A stretch of DNA of 9,602 nt from Pseudomonadota bacterium (GCA_021815905.1 JAKAZP010000069.1:1-9602); one strand, 5' to 3'; counted from the first letter of the stretch, positions 1 to 6,345 are shown. A program made the numbers and translations. The notes: generated from the sequence alone by a model not told the origin.

Positions 1-54
1 GCCTGCGCCCGCGCCTGCGCCCGCGCCTGCGCCCGCGCCCGCGCCCGCGCCGCT
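1..54. repeat. Short tandem repeat encoding Gly-Ala in the SSB linker
   Basis: Three perfect copies of the 12-mer gcctgcgcccgc (1-36) are followed by two copies of the 6-mer gcccgc (37-48) and the degenerate gccgct (49-54). On the minus strand the array encodes alternating Ala and Gly within the SSB linker. Units are multiples of three, so copy-number change would alter linker length without a frameshift. The array continues past the left edge, so its full length is not visible. Confidence 0.9.
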
Positions 55-408
55 CCCCCCGGAGGAGCCGCCGCGGCCCCCGAGCATCTGCATTTCGCTC
101 GCGACGATCTCCGTCGAGTAGCGCTCGTTGCCCTGCTTGTCCTGCCACTTGCGAGTGCGCAGGCTGCCCTCAATATAGACCTGCGAGCCCTTTTTCAGAT
201 ACTCGGCGGCGATCTCCGCCAGGCGCCCGAAGAGAGCCACGCGATGCCACTCGGTGCGCTCCTGCTGCTCGCCGCTTTGCTTGTCGCGCCAGCTCTCCGT
301 GGTGGCGATGCGCAGGTTCGCCACGCTGCTGCCCGAGGGCATGGCGCGCGTTTCGGGATCCGCTCCCAGGTTGCCGACGAGAATGACTTTGTTGACTCCG
401 CGCGCCAT
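1..408 (-). CDS. ssb: Single-stranded DNA-binding protein SSB, partial (C-terminus beyond window edge)
   Basis: Binds single-stranded DNA during replication, recombination and repair. The frame is open from an ATG at 406-408 to base 1, giving 136 codons and no stop, so the acidic C-terminal tip that recruits partner proteins lies outside the window. The start [15 protein letters not shown] is the classic SSB N-terminus. The OB-fold runs to about residue 108 and keeps the DNA-stacking aromatics W40, W54, F60 and W88, at the same numbers as in E. coli SSB. From about residue 109 the protein becomes a Gly-rich linker and then a run of eight Ala-Gly pairs cut by the edge. A GGAGGG ribosome binding site lies 7 bases upstream of the ATG, which fixes the start. 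The gene diverges from uvrA, a conserved gammaproteobacterial arrangement. Identity is very secure; only total length is unknown. Confidence 0.97.
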   Translation of the reverse strand, partial: MARGVNKVILVGNLGADPETRAMPSGSSVANLRIATTESWRDKQSGEQQERTEWHRVALFGRLAEIAAEYLKKGSQVYIEGSLRTRKWQDKQGNERYSTEIVASEMQMLGGRGGSSGGSGAGAGAGAGAGAGAGAG

Positions 409-415
409 GGACGTG

Positions 416-421
416 CCCTCC
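416..421 (-). promoter_or_regulatory. ssb ribosome binding site
   Basis: The minus strand reads GGAGGG with a 7-base spacer to the ssb ATG. This is one of the stronger Shine-Dalgarno matches in the window and supports the MARGVNK start. Confidence 0.75.
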
Positions 422-433
422 GGTAAGAGCGCC

Positions 434-462
434 ATTGTAGACGGACTCGCCCCCGGAGCGAA
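434..462 (-). promoter_or_regulatory. Candidate ssb promoter
   Basis: On the minus strand a good -10 hexamer TACAAT (434-439) is preceded, 17 bases away, by a weak -35 TTCGCT (457-462). Transcription would begin about 20 bases before the ssb ATG and include its Shine-Dalgarno. The same octamer TCTACAAT occurs in front of pepQ. The -10 is convincing and the -35 is not. Confidence 0.5.
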
Positions 463-536
463 CCGGCAAAGGCTGCGCGAATCACCCGATATCCGGCCGC
501 CCCGTCGCGCAGGGTAGACTCGTGGGCTTCACTACC

Positions 537-552
537 GCGGCCGGCCGGCCGC
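537..552. repeat. Perfect 16-bp palindrome in the uvrA leader
   Basis: GCGGCCGGCCGGCCGC reads identically on both strands and ends 12 bases before the uvrA ATG. It could fold into a very stable hairpin in the uvrA mRNA or be a protein-binding site. It occupies the zone where a Shine-Dalgarno is expected, and none is visible there. GC-rich DNA makes short palindromes common, so function is unproven. Confidence 0.6.
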
Positions 553-564
553 TTCGGCACCGCC

Positions 565-3423
565 ATGCATGAGATCCGCGTCCGTGGGGCGCGCACCCAC
601 AACCTGAAGAACATCAATCTCGACCTGCCGCGCGAGCGGCTGATCGTGATCACGGGGCTTTCGGGCTCGGGCAAGTCCTCCCTCGCCTTCGACACGCTCT
701 ATGCCGAGGGCCAGCGCCGCTACGTGGAGTCGCTCTCGGCCTACGCCCGCCAGTTCCTGTCCATGATGGACAAGCCCGACGTCGACAGCATCGAAGGGCT
801 CTCCCCGGCGATCGCGATCGAGCAGAAGGCGAGCTCGCGCAATCCGCGCTCGACCGTGGGCACCGTCACCGAGATCTACGATTATCTGCGGGTCCTTTAC
901 GCGCGTGCCGGCGTGCCGCGCTGCCCGGATCACGGCATCGACCTCACGGCGCAGACGGTGAGCCAGATGGTCGATCAGGTGCGCAGGCTCCCGGAGGACA
1001 CCCCCGTCGCGCTGCTCGCGCCGCTCGTGAGCGAGCGCAAGGGCGAGCACGCCGAGGTGCTCGCGGACCTGCGCTCGCAGGGCTTCGTGCGCGCCCGGAT
1101 CGACGGACGCATCCACGATCTCGATGCCCTCCCCGCGCTCGATCCGAAGCGCAGGCACAGCGTCGAGGCCGTGGTCGACCGCCTGCGCCTCAAGGGCGAT
1201 GGACAGCAGCGGCTCGCCGAGTCCTTCGAGACCGCGCTGCGGCTCTCGGGGGGCCTCGCACGGATCGCATTCCTCGAGGACTGCGCGCGGGAGGAGATGG
1301 TGTTCTCGAGCCGCCACGCCTGCCCGGTGTGCGGCTACAGCGTGCCGCCGCTCGAGCCCAAGCTCTTCTCGTTCAACAGCCCCGAAGGCGCCTGCCCGGT
1401 CTGTGACGGGCTCGGAACGCAGGAATTCTTCGATCCCCAGCGGGTGGTGCTGCATCCGGACCTCTCGCTCGCGAGCGGCGCGGTGCGGGGCTGGGACCGC
1501 CGCAACCCGCATTACTTCCAGCTGATCCAATCGCTCGCCCGGCACTACCGTTTCGACATCGAGACCCCGTGGACGGAGCTCCCCGAGCGCGCGCGACGCG
1601 TGCTGCTCCACGGCAGCGGCGAGGAGGCGATCGAGTTCCGCGACAGCGAGGGCAAGGGCCGCGCGCGCCTCAGGACCCATCCCTTCGAGGGCATCCTGCC
1701 GAACCTGGAGCGGCGCTATCGCGAGACCGAGTCGCCGCTCGTGCGCGAGGAGCTCGCGAAGTACCTCGGCGTGCGCACCTGCCCCGAGTGCGGCGGCACG
1801 CGTCTCGGCCGCACGGCGCGCTTCGTGTTCGTCGGCGAGCAGGCGCTGCCTGCGATCACGCGGCTCAGCGTCGGGCACGCGCTGGAGTTCTTCCGCTCAC
1901 TCACCTTGAGCGGCTGGCGGGCCGAAGTCGCGGCCGGCATCGTCCGGGAAGTCGCCGAGCGGCTGCGCTTCCTCGAGGACGTCGGGCTCGGATACCTGAC
2001 CCTCGACCGCGGCGCGGAAACGCTCTCCGGCGGCGAGGCGCAGCGCATCCGCCTCGCAAGTCAGGTCGGCTCCGGCCTCACGGGCGTCATGTACATCCTG
2101 GACGAGCCTTCGATCGGGCTGCATCAGCGCGACAATCGCAAGCTTCTCTCGACTCTCAAGAGGCTGCGCGATCTCGGCAACACCGTGATCGTGGTGGAGC
2201 ACGACGAGGAAGCGATCCGCGAAGCCGACAGCGTGGTCGACCTCGGTCCCGGCGCCGGCGCCGAGGGCGGGCACGTGGTGGCGAGCGGCACGCCGGCCGA
2301 GATCGCCGCGTGCGCCGCCTCGCTCACCGGCCAGTACCTGAGCGGCAAGCGCACGGTGAGTCTGCCCCGGCTGCGCACCCCGCCCGCGCCCGACCGGTGG
2401 ATCCGGATCGTGGGCGCGACCGGCAACAACCTGCGCCATGTCACCGCGCAGATACCGCTCGGGCTGCTCACGTGCGTGACGGGAGTCTCCGGCTCCGGCA
2501 AGTCCACGCTCATCATCGACACCCTCTTCAGCCACGCCGTGGAAGGCGTCAACGGCCGCGCGGCGGGCATCGCGGCGGCGCCCTGCGAGCGCATCGAGGG
2601 GCTCGCGCTCATCGATCACGTCATCGACATCGATCAGAGCCCGATCGGCCGCACGCCGCGCTCGAATCCCGCGACCTACACCAACCTGTTCCTGCCGCTG
2701 CGCGAGTTGTTCGCCCAGGTGCCCGAGGCGCGCGCCCGCGGCTACGATCCCGGACGATTCAGCTTCAACGTCAAGGGCGGCCGCTGCGAGGCGTGCCAGG
2801 GGGACGGCCTCATCAGGGTGGAGATGCATTTCCTGCCGGACGTGTACGTCCCCTGCGACGTCTGCAAGGCGCAGCGCTATAACCGCGAGACGCTCGAAAT
2901 CCGCTATCGCGGCCGGAACATCCACGAGGTGCTGGAAATGACCGTGGAGGAGGCGCTGCGCTTCCTGCAGAACGTGCCCGCGATCGCGGGCAGGCTGCAG
3001 ACGCTGCGCGACGTCGGGTTGTCCTACATCCACCTCGGACAGAATGCGACGACCCTGTCGGGCGGCGAGGCGCAGCGCGTGAAGCTTTCCCGCGAGCTCG
3101 CCAAGCAGAGCACCGGGCGCACTCTCTACATCCTCGACGAGCCGACGACCGGGCTGCATTTTCACGACGTCGCCCAGCTGCTCGATGTGCTGCACCGCCT
3201 GCGGGATCAGGGCAATACCATCGTGGTGATCGAGCACAATCTCGACGTCGTCAAGAGCGCCGACTGGCTCATCGATCTCGGGCCCGACGGCGGCGAAGGA
3301 GGGGGCGAGATCGTCGCCTGCGGGACGCCGGAGACGGTGGCCGCCAGCTCGAGGTCGCACACCGCGGAGTATCTGCGGCCGCTGCTCGGCTCGCGCGCGC
3401 GCCCGGTGTCGCGCCGGCGCTAG
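565..3423 (+). CDS. uvrA: Excinuclease ABC subunit A, UvrA
   Basis: DNA-damage sensor of nucleotide excision repair. UvrA dimers, with UvrB, scan DNA, load UvrB at bulky lesions and leave before UvrC incises. The 952-residue product is close to the 940 of E. coli and aligns along its whole length. It has two ABC ATPase modules. The first has Walker A GLSGSGKS (31-38), signature LSGGEAQR (487-494) and Walker B LDEPS with D513/E514. The second has GVSGSGKS (640-647), signature 831-838 and LDEPT with D858/E859. Both zinc modules are intact: C253, C256, C277, C280 and C741, C744, C764, C767. The start [16 protein letters not shown] matches the family N-terminus, but no clear Shine-Dalgarno precedes it. 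The C-terminus has a short basic extension ending in RRR. It diverges from ssb and overlaps the stop of the next gene tail to tail. No canonical LexA box is visible upstream. Confidence 0.99.
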   Translation: MHEIRVRGARTHNLKNINLDLPRERLIVITGLSGSGKSSLAFDTLYAEGQRRYVESLSAYARQFLSMMDKPDVDSIEGLSPAIAIEQKASSRNPRSTVGTVTEIYDYLRVLYARAGVPRCPDHGIDLTAQTVSQMVDQVRRLPEDTPVALLAPLVSERKGEHAEVLADLRSQGFVRARIDGRIHDLDALPALDPKRRHSVEAVVDRLRLKGDGQQRLAESFETALRLSGGLARIAFLEDCAREEMVFSSRHACPVCGYSVPPLEPKLFSFNSPEGACPVCDGLGTQEFFDPQRVVLHPDLSLASGAVRGWDRRNPHYFQLIQSLARHYRFDIETPWTELPERARRVLLHGSGEEAIEFRDSEGKGRARLRTHPFEGILPNLERRYRETESPLVREELAKYLGVRTCPECGGTRLGRTARFVFVGEQALPAITRLSVGHALEFFRSLTLSGWRAEVAAGIVREVAERLRFLEDVGLGYLTLDRGAETLSGGEAQRIRLASQVGSGLTGVMYILDEPSIGLHQRDNRKLLSTLKRLRDLGNTVIVVEHDEEAIREADSVVDLGPGAGAEGGHVVASGTPAEIAACAASLTGQYLSGKRTVSLPRLRTPPAPDRWIRIVGATGNNLRHVTAQIPLGLLTCVTGVSGSGKSTLIIDTLFSHAVEGVNGRAAGIAAAPCERIEGLALIDHVIDIDQSPIGRTPRSNPATYTNLFLPLRELFAQVPEARARGYDPGRFSFNVKGGRCEACQGDGLIRVEMHFLPDVYVPCDVCKAQRYNRETLEIRYRGRNIHEVLEMTVEEALRFLQNVPAIAGRLQTLRDVGLSYIHLGQNATTLSGGEAQRVKLSRELAKQSTGRTLYILDEPTTGLHFHDVAQLLDVLHRLRDQGNTIVVIEHNLDVVKSADWLIDLGPDGGEGGGEIVACGTPETVAASSRSHTAEYLRPLLGSRARPVSRRR

Positions 3424-3426
3424 CGC
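3417..3426. other. Palindrome GCGCTAGCGC holding both convergent stop codons
   Basis: The perfect 10-bp palindrome centres on CTAG. uvrA stops with TAG at 3421-3423 on the plus strand, and the acetyltransferase gene stops with TAG at 3420-3422 on the minus strand. Both proteins therefore end in Arg (CGC) followed by TAG, and the two coding regions overlap by four bases. No intergenic terminator separates them, so each transcript must end inside the opposing gene or run antisense. Confidence 0.85.
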
Positions 3427-3908
3427 GGAACCGAGTCGAAGGTCTGGTGTACCTCGCCGTTGACGATCCGCTCGAGGTAATTGCCGCCCGTGTAGCTCGA
3501 GACGACACGGCGCCAGAAGCTGACGGCGCTGGTGTTGCGCAGGTATTCCGTGATTTCCCAGCGGCCGGCGAAGCGGCTGAATATGAGCCTGACCGCGGTG
3601 GCGCCGATCCCGAGCCTGCGCCAGGCGCGCGTGATGAAGAATTCGGCCATCCGGAAATCCACCGTGCCGTCCCCGCGCACGACCAGCGCGAAGCCGACCG
3701 GCTCCAGCGACTTCAGGATGACCAGCGGAAAGGCGTTGGGGTCCCCGAACCAGCGGACGAGCTGATCGGGCTCGCGGTGTCCCACCTCTCCGAGGACGGG
3801 AAAGCGGCCGGTGCCGGGAGCCAGATCGTCGAGATACTCGCGGTAGACGCCCTGGATCCAGATCCGATGGCTGCTGGCGCTCCGCGCGTCGCGCACGCTC
3901 ACCGTCAT
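3420..3908 (-). CDS. GNAT family N-acetyltransferase, substrate unknown
   Basis: Predicted acetyl-CoA-dependent N-acetyltransferase of 162 residues, a normal length for a single GNAT domain. The acetyl-CoA pyrophosphate-binding motif A is visible as strand MAEFFITR followed by RRLGIG (97-102, matching R-x-x-G-x-G/A) and the helix ATAVRLIF. The later N125-T-S-A-V-S-F-W segment is the usual motif B, in which Asn and an aromatic residue line the active site. No signal peptide or membrane segment is seen, so it should be cytoplasmic. I chose the ATG at 3906-3908 (MTVSVRDA). A longer frame opens with TTG at 3984-3986, but that extra stretch crosses the terminator-like hairpin and looks non-coding. 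The Shine-Dalgarno is weak and no promoter is apparent. The substrate cannot be told from sequence. Confidence 0.85.
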   Translation of the reverse strand: MTVSVRDARSASSHRIWIQGVYREYLDDLAPGTGRFPVLGEVGHREPDQLVRWFGDPNAFPLVILKSLEPVGFALVVRGDGTVDFRMAEFFITRAWRRLGIGATAVRLIFSRFAGRWEITEYLRNTSAVSFWRRVVSSYTGGNYLERIVNGEVHQTFDSVPR

Positions 3909-3927
3909 GTTGTGAGTCTCGTCGTCC

Positions 3928-3979
3928 AAAATCAAACGGCCCGGAAGGCTCGCGCGCTCGCGCGACCCGTCCGGGCCGT
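3928..3979 (-). terminator. Nested-hairpin intrinsic terminator downstream of the lipoprotein gene
   Basis: A perfect 9-bp stem, ACGGCCCGG (3936-3944) with CCGGGCCGT (3971-3979), encloses a second perfect stem, TCGCGCG (3950-3956) with CGCGCGA (3959-3965). Read on the minus strand, the outer stem runs straight into TTTGATTTT (3928-3936). A GC stem with an interrupted T-tract is the form of a Rho-independent terminator, placed 54 bases after the lipoprotein stop. It ends about 20 bases before the acetyltransferase ATG. Confidence 0.7.
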
Positions 3980-4000
3980 CATGCAAAGCCGGGCACGGTC

Positions 4001-4020
4001 GAGCGGCCGTCCGGCCGCTC
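4001..4020. other. Perfect 8-bp stem-loop after the lipoprotein gene
   Basis: GAGCGGCC (4001-4008) and GGCCGCTC (4013-4020) pair around a 4-base loop, starting 13 bases beyond the lipoprotein stop codon. No T-tract follows on the minus strand, so it is more likely an mRNA 3'-end stabiliser or helper for the terminator at 3928-3979 than a terminator itself. Confidence 0.55.
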
Positions 4021-4032
4021 CCCGTTCGCCGC

Positions 4033-4278
4033 TTACTGCTGCGGCGGCGAGGCCGGCGAAGTGCTCTCGTCGGGCGGCGAAGCCGGCGTGGTGCTCTCCG
4101 CGGGCGGCGCCATGTTGCCGGAGTTGTCCGACGGCGAGGTCGCGGTGCTGGGAGGCGCGCTCTGCGTCGAGGCCGGCGGGCTCGCGGATTCGGACCCGTT
4201 GTTCGCGGATTGATTCTTCGAGCACGCCGTCAACATCATCGCCACGGCGAGCGCGCTGAGGACAACTTTTGTGTTCAT
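4033..4278 (-). CDS. Small Ser/Pro/Thr-rich lipoprotein of unknown function
   Basis: An 81-residue protein that I do not recognise as a named family. Residues 1-18 form a type II signal peptide: K4, a hydrophobic core VVLSALAVAMML, and the lipobox L-T-A-C with C19 as the lipidated residue. Ser follows the Cys, which by the E. coli +2 rule predicts outer-membrane sorting. The mature 63 residues are almost entirely Ser, Pro, Thr, Ala, Asn, Gln, Gly and acidic residues, with no aromatic residue and one Lys. They are probably disordered, like a tether or spacer. Residues 60-79 are two copies of (A/D)EST(T/S)PASPP. It has its own candidate promoter (4376-4404) and a terminator, so it appears monocistronic. 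The start is clear from the signal peptide; the Shine-Dalgarno is weak (GGGG 11 to 14 bases upstream). Confidence 0.8.
   Translation of the reverse strand: MNTKVVLSALAVAMMLTACSKNQSANNGSESASPPASTQSAPPSTATSPSDNSGNMAPPAESTTPASPPDESTSPASPPQQ
4042..4101. repeat. Two tandem 30-bp units in the lipoprotein gene
   Basis: Units 4042-4071 and 4072-4101 match at 24 of 30 positions by direct comparison. They encode the tandem decapeptides DESTSPASPP and AESTTPASPP at the lipoprotein C-terminus. The unit is a multiple of three, so expansion or contraction would keep the frame. Confidence 0.8.
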
Positions 4279-4355
4279 CGATCAGTACCCCAATGCAGTG
4301 AGAGAGCCAGGTGGAGAAAGCGTTGTGAACGAGTTGTTTGTCGTTCCGCGATTCC

Positions 4356-4385
4356 TTCACGGGTCGCGCCGCCGGATTCTATAGA
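4356..4385 (+). promoter_or_regulatory. Possible rightward promoter toward pepQ
   Basis: TTCACG (4356-4361), an 18-base spacer and TATAGA (4380-4385) give 4/6 matches in each hexamer. It shares the ATTCTATAGA core with the leftward lipoprotein promoter. If used, pepQ mRNA would have a leader of roughly 110 bases containing two stem-loops. It competes with the promoter immediately before pepQ. Confidence 0.35.
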
Positions 4386-4404
4386 GTCATGCCCGGATTT
4401 GAAA
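4376..4404 (-). promoter_or_regulatory. Candidate promoter of the lipoprotein gene
   Basis: On the minus strand TTTCAA (4399-4404) is followed after 17 bases by TAGAAT (4376-4381), a good -10. This gives an untranslated leader of about 90 bases before the lipoprotein ATG. It lies in the AT-richer part of the divergent 226-bp region. Confidence 0.45.
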
Positions 4405-4420
4405 CGGGTCACACTTTCGA

Positions 4421-4467
4421 TGTCGCCAAACAGCGACAGTCTGGAAGGGGGATGCGGCACCCTCCAG
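4421..4467. other. Two consecutive stem-loops upstream of pepQ
   Basis: The first is TGTCGC (4421-4426) paired with GCGACA (4433-4438) around CAAACA. The second is CTGGA/GGG (4441-4449, with A4446 bulged) paired with CCCTCCAG (4460-4467). They lie between the two candidate pepQ promoters, so they would be transcribed only from the distal one. No T-tract follows either. Confidence 0.4.
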
Positions 4468-4492
4468 GCGGGGCGTGCGGACCCCATGGGTC

Positions 4493-4498
4493 TACAAT
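4493..4498 (+). promoter_or_regulatory. -10 element directly before pepQ (leaderless-type spacing)
   Basis: TACAAT ends 6 bases before the pepQ ATG at 4505, the distance at which transcription normally begins. Transcription from it would start at or next to the A of the ATG, making a leaderless mRNA. No Shine-Dalgarno precedes the ATG, which fits. No convincing -35 is found at 16-18 bases upstream. Confidence 0.5.
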
Positions 4499-4504
4499 CC
4501 CGCC

Positions 4505-5863
4505 ATGGCCGAAACGCAATCCTCCCAAGCCGGGTCCCTCGGCGCGCTGTTTGTCTCGCATCTCGAGGGCGTCTGCGAGCGCACGGCCCGGGCTCTCGCG
4601 GCCTGCGGATATCGCGCTCTCCTGACGCATTCCGGCTCGCTCCTCCCGGTGTTCGAGGACGATCGCACTTATCCGTTCGAGGTCAATGCGTCGTTCAAAG
4701 TATGGGCTCCCCTCAGCGACGTTCCGGAGTGCTTCGTCTATTTCGAGCCGGGAAAGCGCCCGCTGCTCGCCTTTCACCAGCCGAAGGATTACTGGTACAA
4801 GCCCGCCGCGCTTCCGGAAGGCTACTGGACCCGCCGGTTCGAGATCCGCCCCGTTCCCGACCGCGCGGCCGCGAGAGCGCTCTTGCCGCGCGACCTCGGC
4901 TCGACGGCGTATCTGGGCGAGCCCTTCGAGGAGCTTCCCGCGTGGGGTCTCGGCGCCGTCAATCTTCCCCGGCTTTCACGTCACCTCGATTTCGGCCGCG
5001 CCGTGAAGTCCCCCTACGAGCTCGCGTGCCTGCGGGAGGCCGAGCGGCTCGGCGCTCTCGGCCACCTGGCGGCCGCGCGCGCTTTCGAAGCCGGCGCCTC
5101 GGAATTCGAGATCGAGCTCGCCTTCCTCACGGCCTGCGGCCTGCGTGAGCAGGAGCTGCCGTACAACCCCATCGTGGCGCTCAACGACGGCGGGGCGGTG
5201 TTGCACTATCAGGTGCTCGAGAAATCCCCGCCCCGCGAGCGGCACTCCCTCCTGATCGACGCCGGCGCGGAATTCGCGGGCTACGCGAGCGACATCACCC
5301 GGACGTATTCCGCGGACGGGGGGGACTTCCGGGACCTCCTCGCCCGCATGCACGAGTTGCAGCTGTCACTGTGCGCCGGCATGCGTGCCGGCATCGACTG
5401 GCGCGATGTTCATCTGCTCGCCCACCGGCTGACGGGCGATCTGCTGCGGGAAGCGGACATCACGACCTGCTCGGGCGAAGAGGCGGTGGCCTCGGGCGTC
5501 ACGCGCGTCTTCCTGCCCCACGGCATCGGCCATCTGCTCGGCCTCGAAGTGCACGACGCCGGCGGTCTGATGCGCTCACCGGATGGCGGCGACATTCCCC
5601 GCCCCGAGGGTCATCCCTTCCTGCGACTCACCCGTACGCTGGAGGAAGGCTTCGTCGTCACGATGGAGCCCGGGATCTACTTCATCGGGCAGCTTCTCGA
5701 GGCCGCCCGCGCCGACGCGCGCCGCGCCCACATCAACTGGCCGCGGGTCGAGGCGCTCAGGAAATTCGGCGGCATCCGCATCGAGGACGACCTGGCCGTG
5801 ACCGCCTCCGGCCACGAGAACCTCACCCGGAACGCCTTCCGGGCCGTGCAGTCGGCGGACTGA
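4505..5863 (+). CDS. pepQ: Xaa-Pro dipeptidase (prolidase) PepQ
   Basis: Cytoplasmic M24B metallopeptidase (EC 3.4.13.9) that splits dipeptides with C-terminal proline, completing the recycling of proline-containing peptides. The 452 residues compare with 443 in E. coli PepQ and align throughout. An N-terminal domain (about 1-165, with HSGSLLPVFEDDRTYPFEVN) is followed by the creatinase-type pita-bread catalytic domain. All five dinuclear metal ligands are present: D252 and D263 in DAGAEFAGYASD, H339 in the HGIGH motif, E388 in MEPGIYF and E427 in GGIRIED. I chose the ATG at 4505 (MAETQSS). An in-frame GTG at 4475 would add ten residues, but it would place the TACAAT element inside the coding region. 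There is no Shine-Dalgarno. It converges with mscL, 19 bases apart. PepQ rather than PepP is supported by the ERTRxAL-like N-terminus and the spacing of motifs. Confidence 0.96.
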   Translation: MAETQSSQAGSLGALFVSHLEGVCERTARALAACGYRALLTHSGSLLPVFEDDRTYPFEVNASFKVWAPLSDVPECFVYFEPGKRPLLAFHQPKDYWYKPAALPEGYWTRRFEIRPVPDRAAARALLPRDLGSTAYLGEPFEELPAWGLGAVNLPRLSRHLDFGRAVKSPYELACLREAERLGALGHLAAARAFEAGASEFEIELAFLTACGLREQELPYNPIVALNDGGAVLHYQVLEKSPPRERHSLLIDAGAEFAGYASDITRTYSADGGDFRDLLARMHELQLSLCAGMRAGIDWRDVHLLAHRLTGDLLREADITTCSGEEAVASGVTRVFLPHGIGHLLGLEVHDAGGLMRSPDGGDIPRPEGHPFLRLTRTLEEGFVVTMEPGIYFIGQLLEAARADARRAHINWPRVEALRKFGGIRIEDDLAVTASGHENLTRNAFRAVQSAD

Positions 5864-5879
5864 CCGACAGCCCGCCGAC
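5851..5879. terminator. Stem-loop between convergent pepQ and mscL
   Basis: GTCGGCGG (5851-5858) pairs perfectly with CCGCCGAC (5872-5879) around a 13-base loop containing the pepQ stop codon. The position between two convergent stops suits a bidirectional terminator. No T-tract follows on either strand, so it may be only a transcript-end stabiliser. Confidence 0.4.
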
Positions 5880-5882
5880 GGC

Positions 5883-6284
5883 TCAGGCCCGCTTCGCCAG
5901 CAGGTCGCGGATCTGCCCGAGCAGCTCCTCCGACTTTGTCGGCGGCGGCGGCACGGCCGGCGCGGGCGGCGGGGCGCGCTTGATGCGGTTGATCGCCTTG
6001 ATGATCGCGAACAGGGCGAGCGCGATGATGACGAATTCGAAGATCGACTGAGCGAACATGCCGTATTTGAGAAGGACCGGCTGACCTTTCGGGCTGGTGG
6101 CGATCTGCACCGCGAGACTGCTGAAATTGACCCGCCCGATGAGGACCCCGAGCGGCGGCATGATCACGTCCCCGACCAGGGAGCTGACGATCTTGCCGAA
6201 TGCGCCACCGATCACGAAACCGACCGCGAGGTCGATGACACTGCCCTTGACCGCGAATTCCTTGAACTCACTTACGAGACTCAT
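5883..6284 (-). CDS. mscL: Large-conductance mechanosensitive channel MscL
   Basis: Inner-membrane homopentameric channel that opens under membrane tension to release solutes during hypo-osmotic shock. The 133 residues compare with 136 in E. coli. The order is the amphipathic N-terminal helix MSLVSEFKEFAVKG; TM1 at about 15-46 with the gate segment LAVGFVIGGAFGKIVSSLV and the conserved DVIMPPLG; a periplasmic loop (about 47-72); TM2 at about 75-98; a Pro-rich linker (105-115); and the cytoplasmic bundle helix TKSEELLGQIRDLLAKRA. An in-frame upstream start would add 20 residues, but homology places the start at MSLVSEF (ATG 6282-6284), behind a G-rich Shine-Dalgarno (GGGGG). That G-run can pair with an upstream CCCGG (stem halves 6294-6298 and 6307-6311), which might restrain translation. 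It lies just beyond the rplQ terminator. Confidence 0.97.
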   Translation of the reverse strand: MSLVSEFKEFAVKGSVIDLAVGFVIGGAFGKIVSSLVGDVIMPPLGVLIGRVNFSSLAVQIATSPKGQPVLLKYGMFAQSIFEFVIIALALFAIIKAINRIKRAPPPAPAVPPPPTKSEELLGQIRDLLAKRA

Positions 6285-6315
6285 GGCACAACCCCCGGAG
6301 TGAAGCCCGGGCACG

Positions 6316-6345
6316 AGGTTAGCGAATCGGCGGCGCGCACGCAAA
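6316..6345 (-). promoter_or_regulatory. Weak candidate mscL promoter
   Basis: TTTGCG (6340-6345), 18 bases, TAACCT (6316-6321) on the minus strand is the best match between the rplQ hairpin and mscL. The -35 overlaps the tail of that hairpin. Both hexamers are poor, and mscL could instead be reached by read-through from the alpha operon. Confidence 0.22.

Noticed and set aside
1..54. Tandem 12-mers at the left edge as a CRISPR or mobile-element end
   Set aside because: Units are contiguous without spacers and stay in frame as Ala-Gly codons of ssb, so they are coding low-complexity sequence.
513..536. Inverted repeat GGTAG-N14-CTACC as a LexA operator before uvrA
   Set aside because: Arms are only 5 bp with a 14-base gap and match neither the enterobacterial nor the Xanthomonas LexA consensus; likely chance.
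532..1878. Long minus-strand open frame opposite the 5' half of uvrA
   Set aside because: It lies wholly antisense to an unambiguous uvrA. Its composition (Arg, Ala, Glu, His-rich) is what GC-rich third positions produce in the complementary frame, and it has no recognisable motif.
1569..2882. 437-codon plus-strand frame inside uvrA
   Set aside because: Out-of-frame reading of uvrA with extreme Arg/Ala/His content; the uvrA frame carries all conserved ATPase and zinc motifs.
1897..3360. 487-codon minus-strand open frame opposite the 3' half of uvrA
   Set aside because: Antisense shadow of uvrA created by GC-biased codon use; no motif, no ribosome binding site and no family resemblance.
3909..3986. 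N-terminal extension of the acetyltransferase from a TTG start
   Set aside because: The stretch runs through the terminator-like nested hairpin and has no homology-like features; the internal ATG at 3906-3908 gives a normal GNAT length.
4432..4446. CGACAGTCTGG-type sequence as an SOS-like half site near pepQ
   Set aside because: No paired CTGT/ACAG with an 8-base spacer exists, and the ACAG belongs to a stem-loop arm.
4475..4504. Ten-codon upstream extension of PepQ from GTG
   Set aside because: It would place the TACAAT promoter element inside the gene, has no Shine-Dalgarno, and the family alignment starts close to MAETQSS.
6285..6344. N-terminal extension of MscL by 20 residues
   Set aside because: The family N-terminus is the amphipathic helix beginning MSLVSEFKEF; the extra residues are Arg-rich and overlap the rplQ terminator hairpin region.
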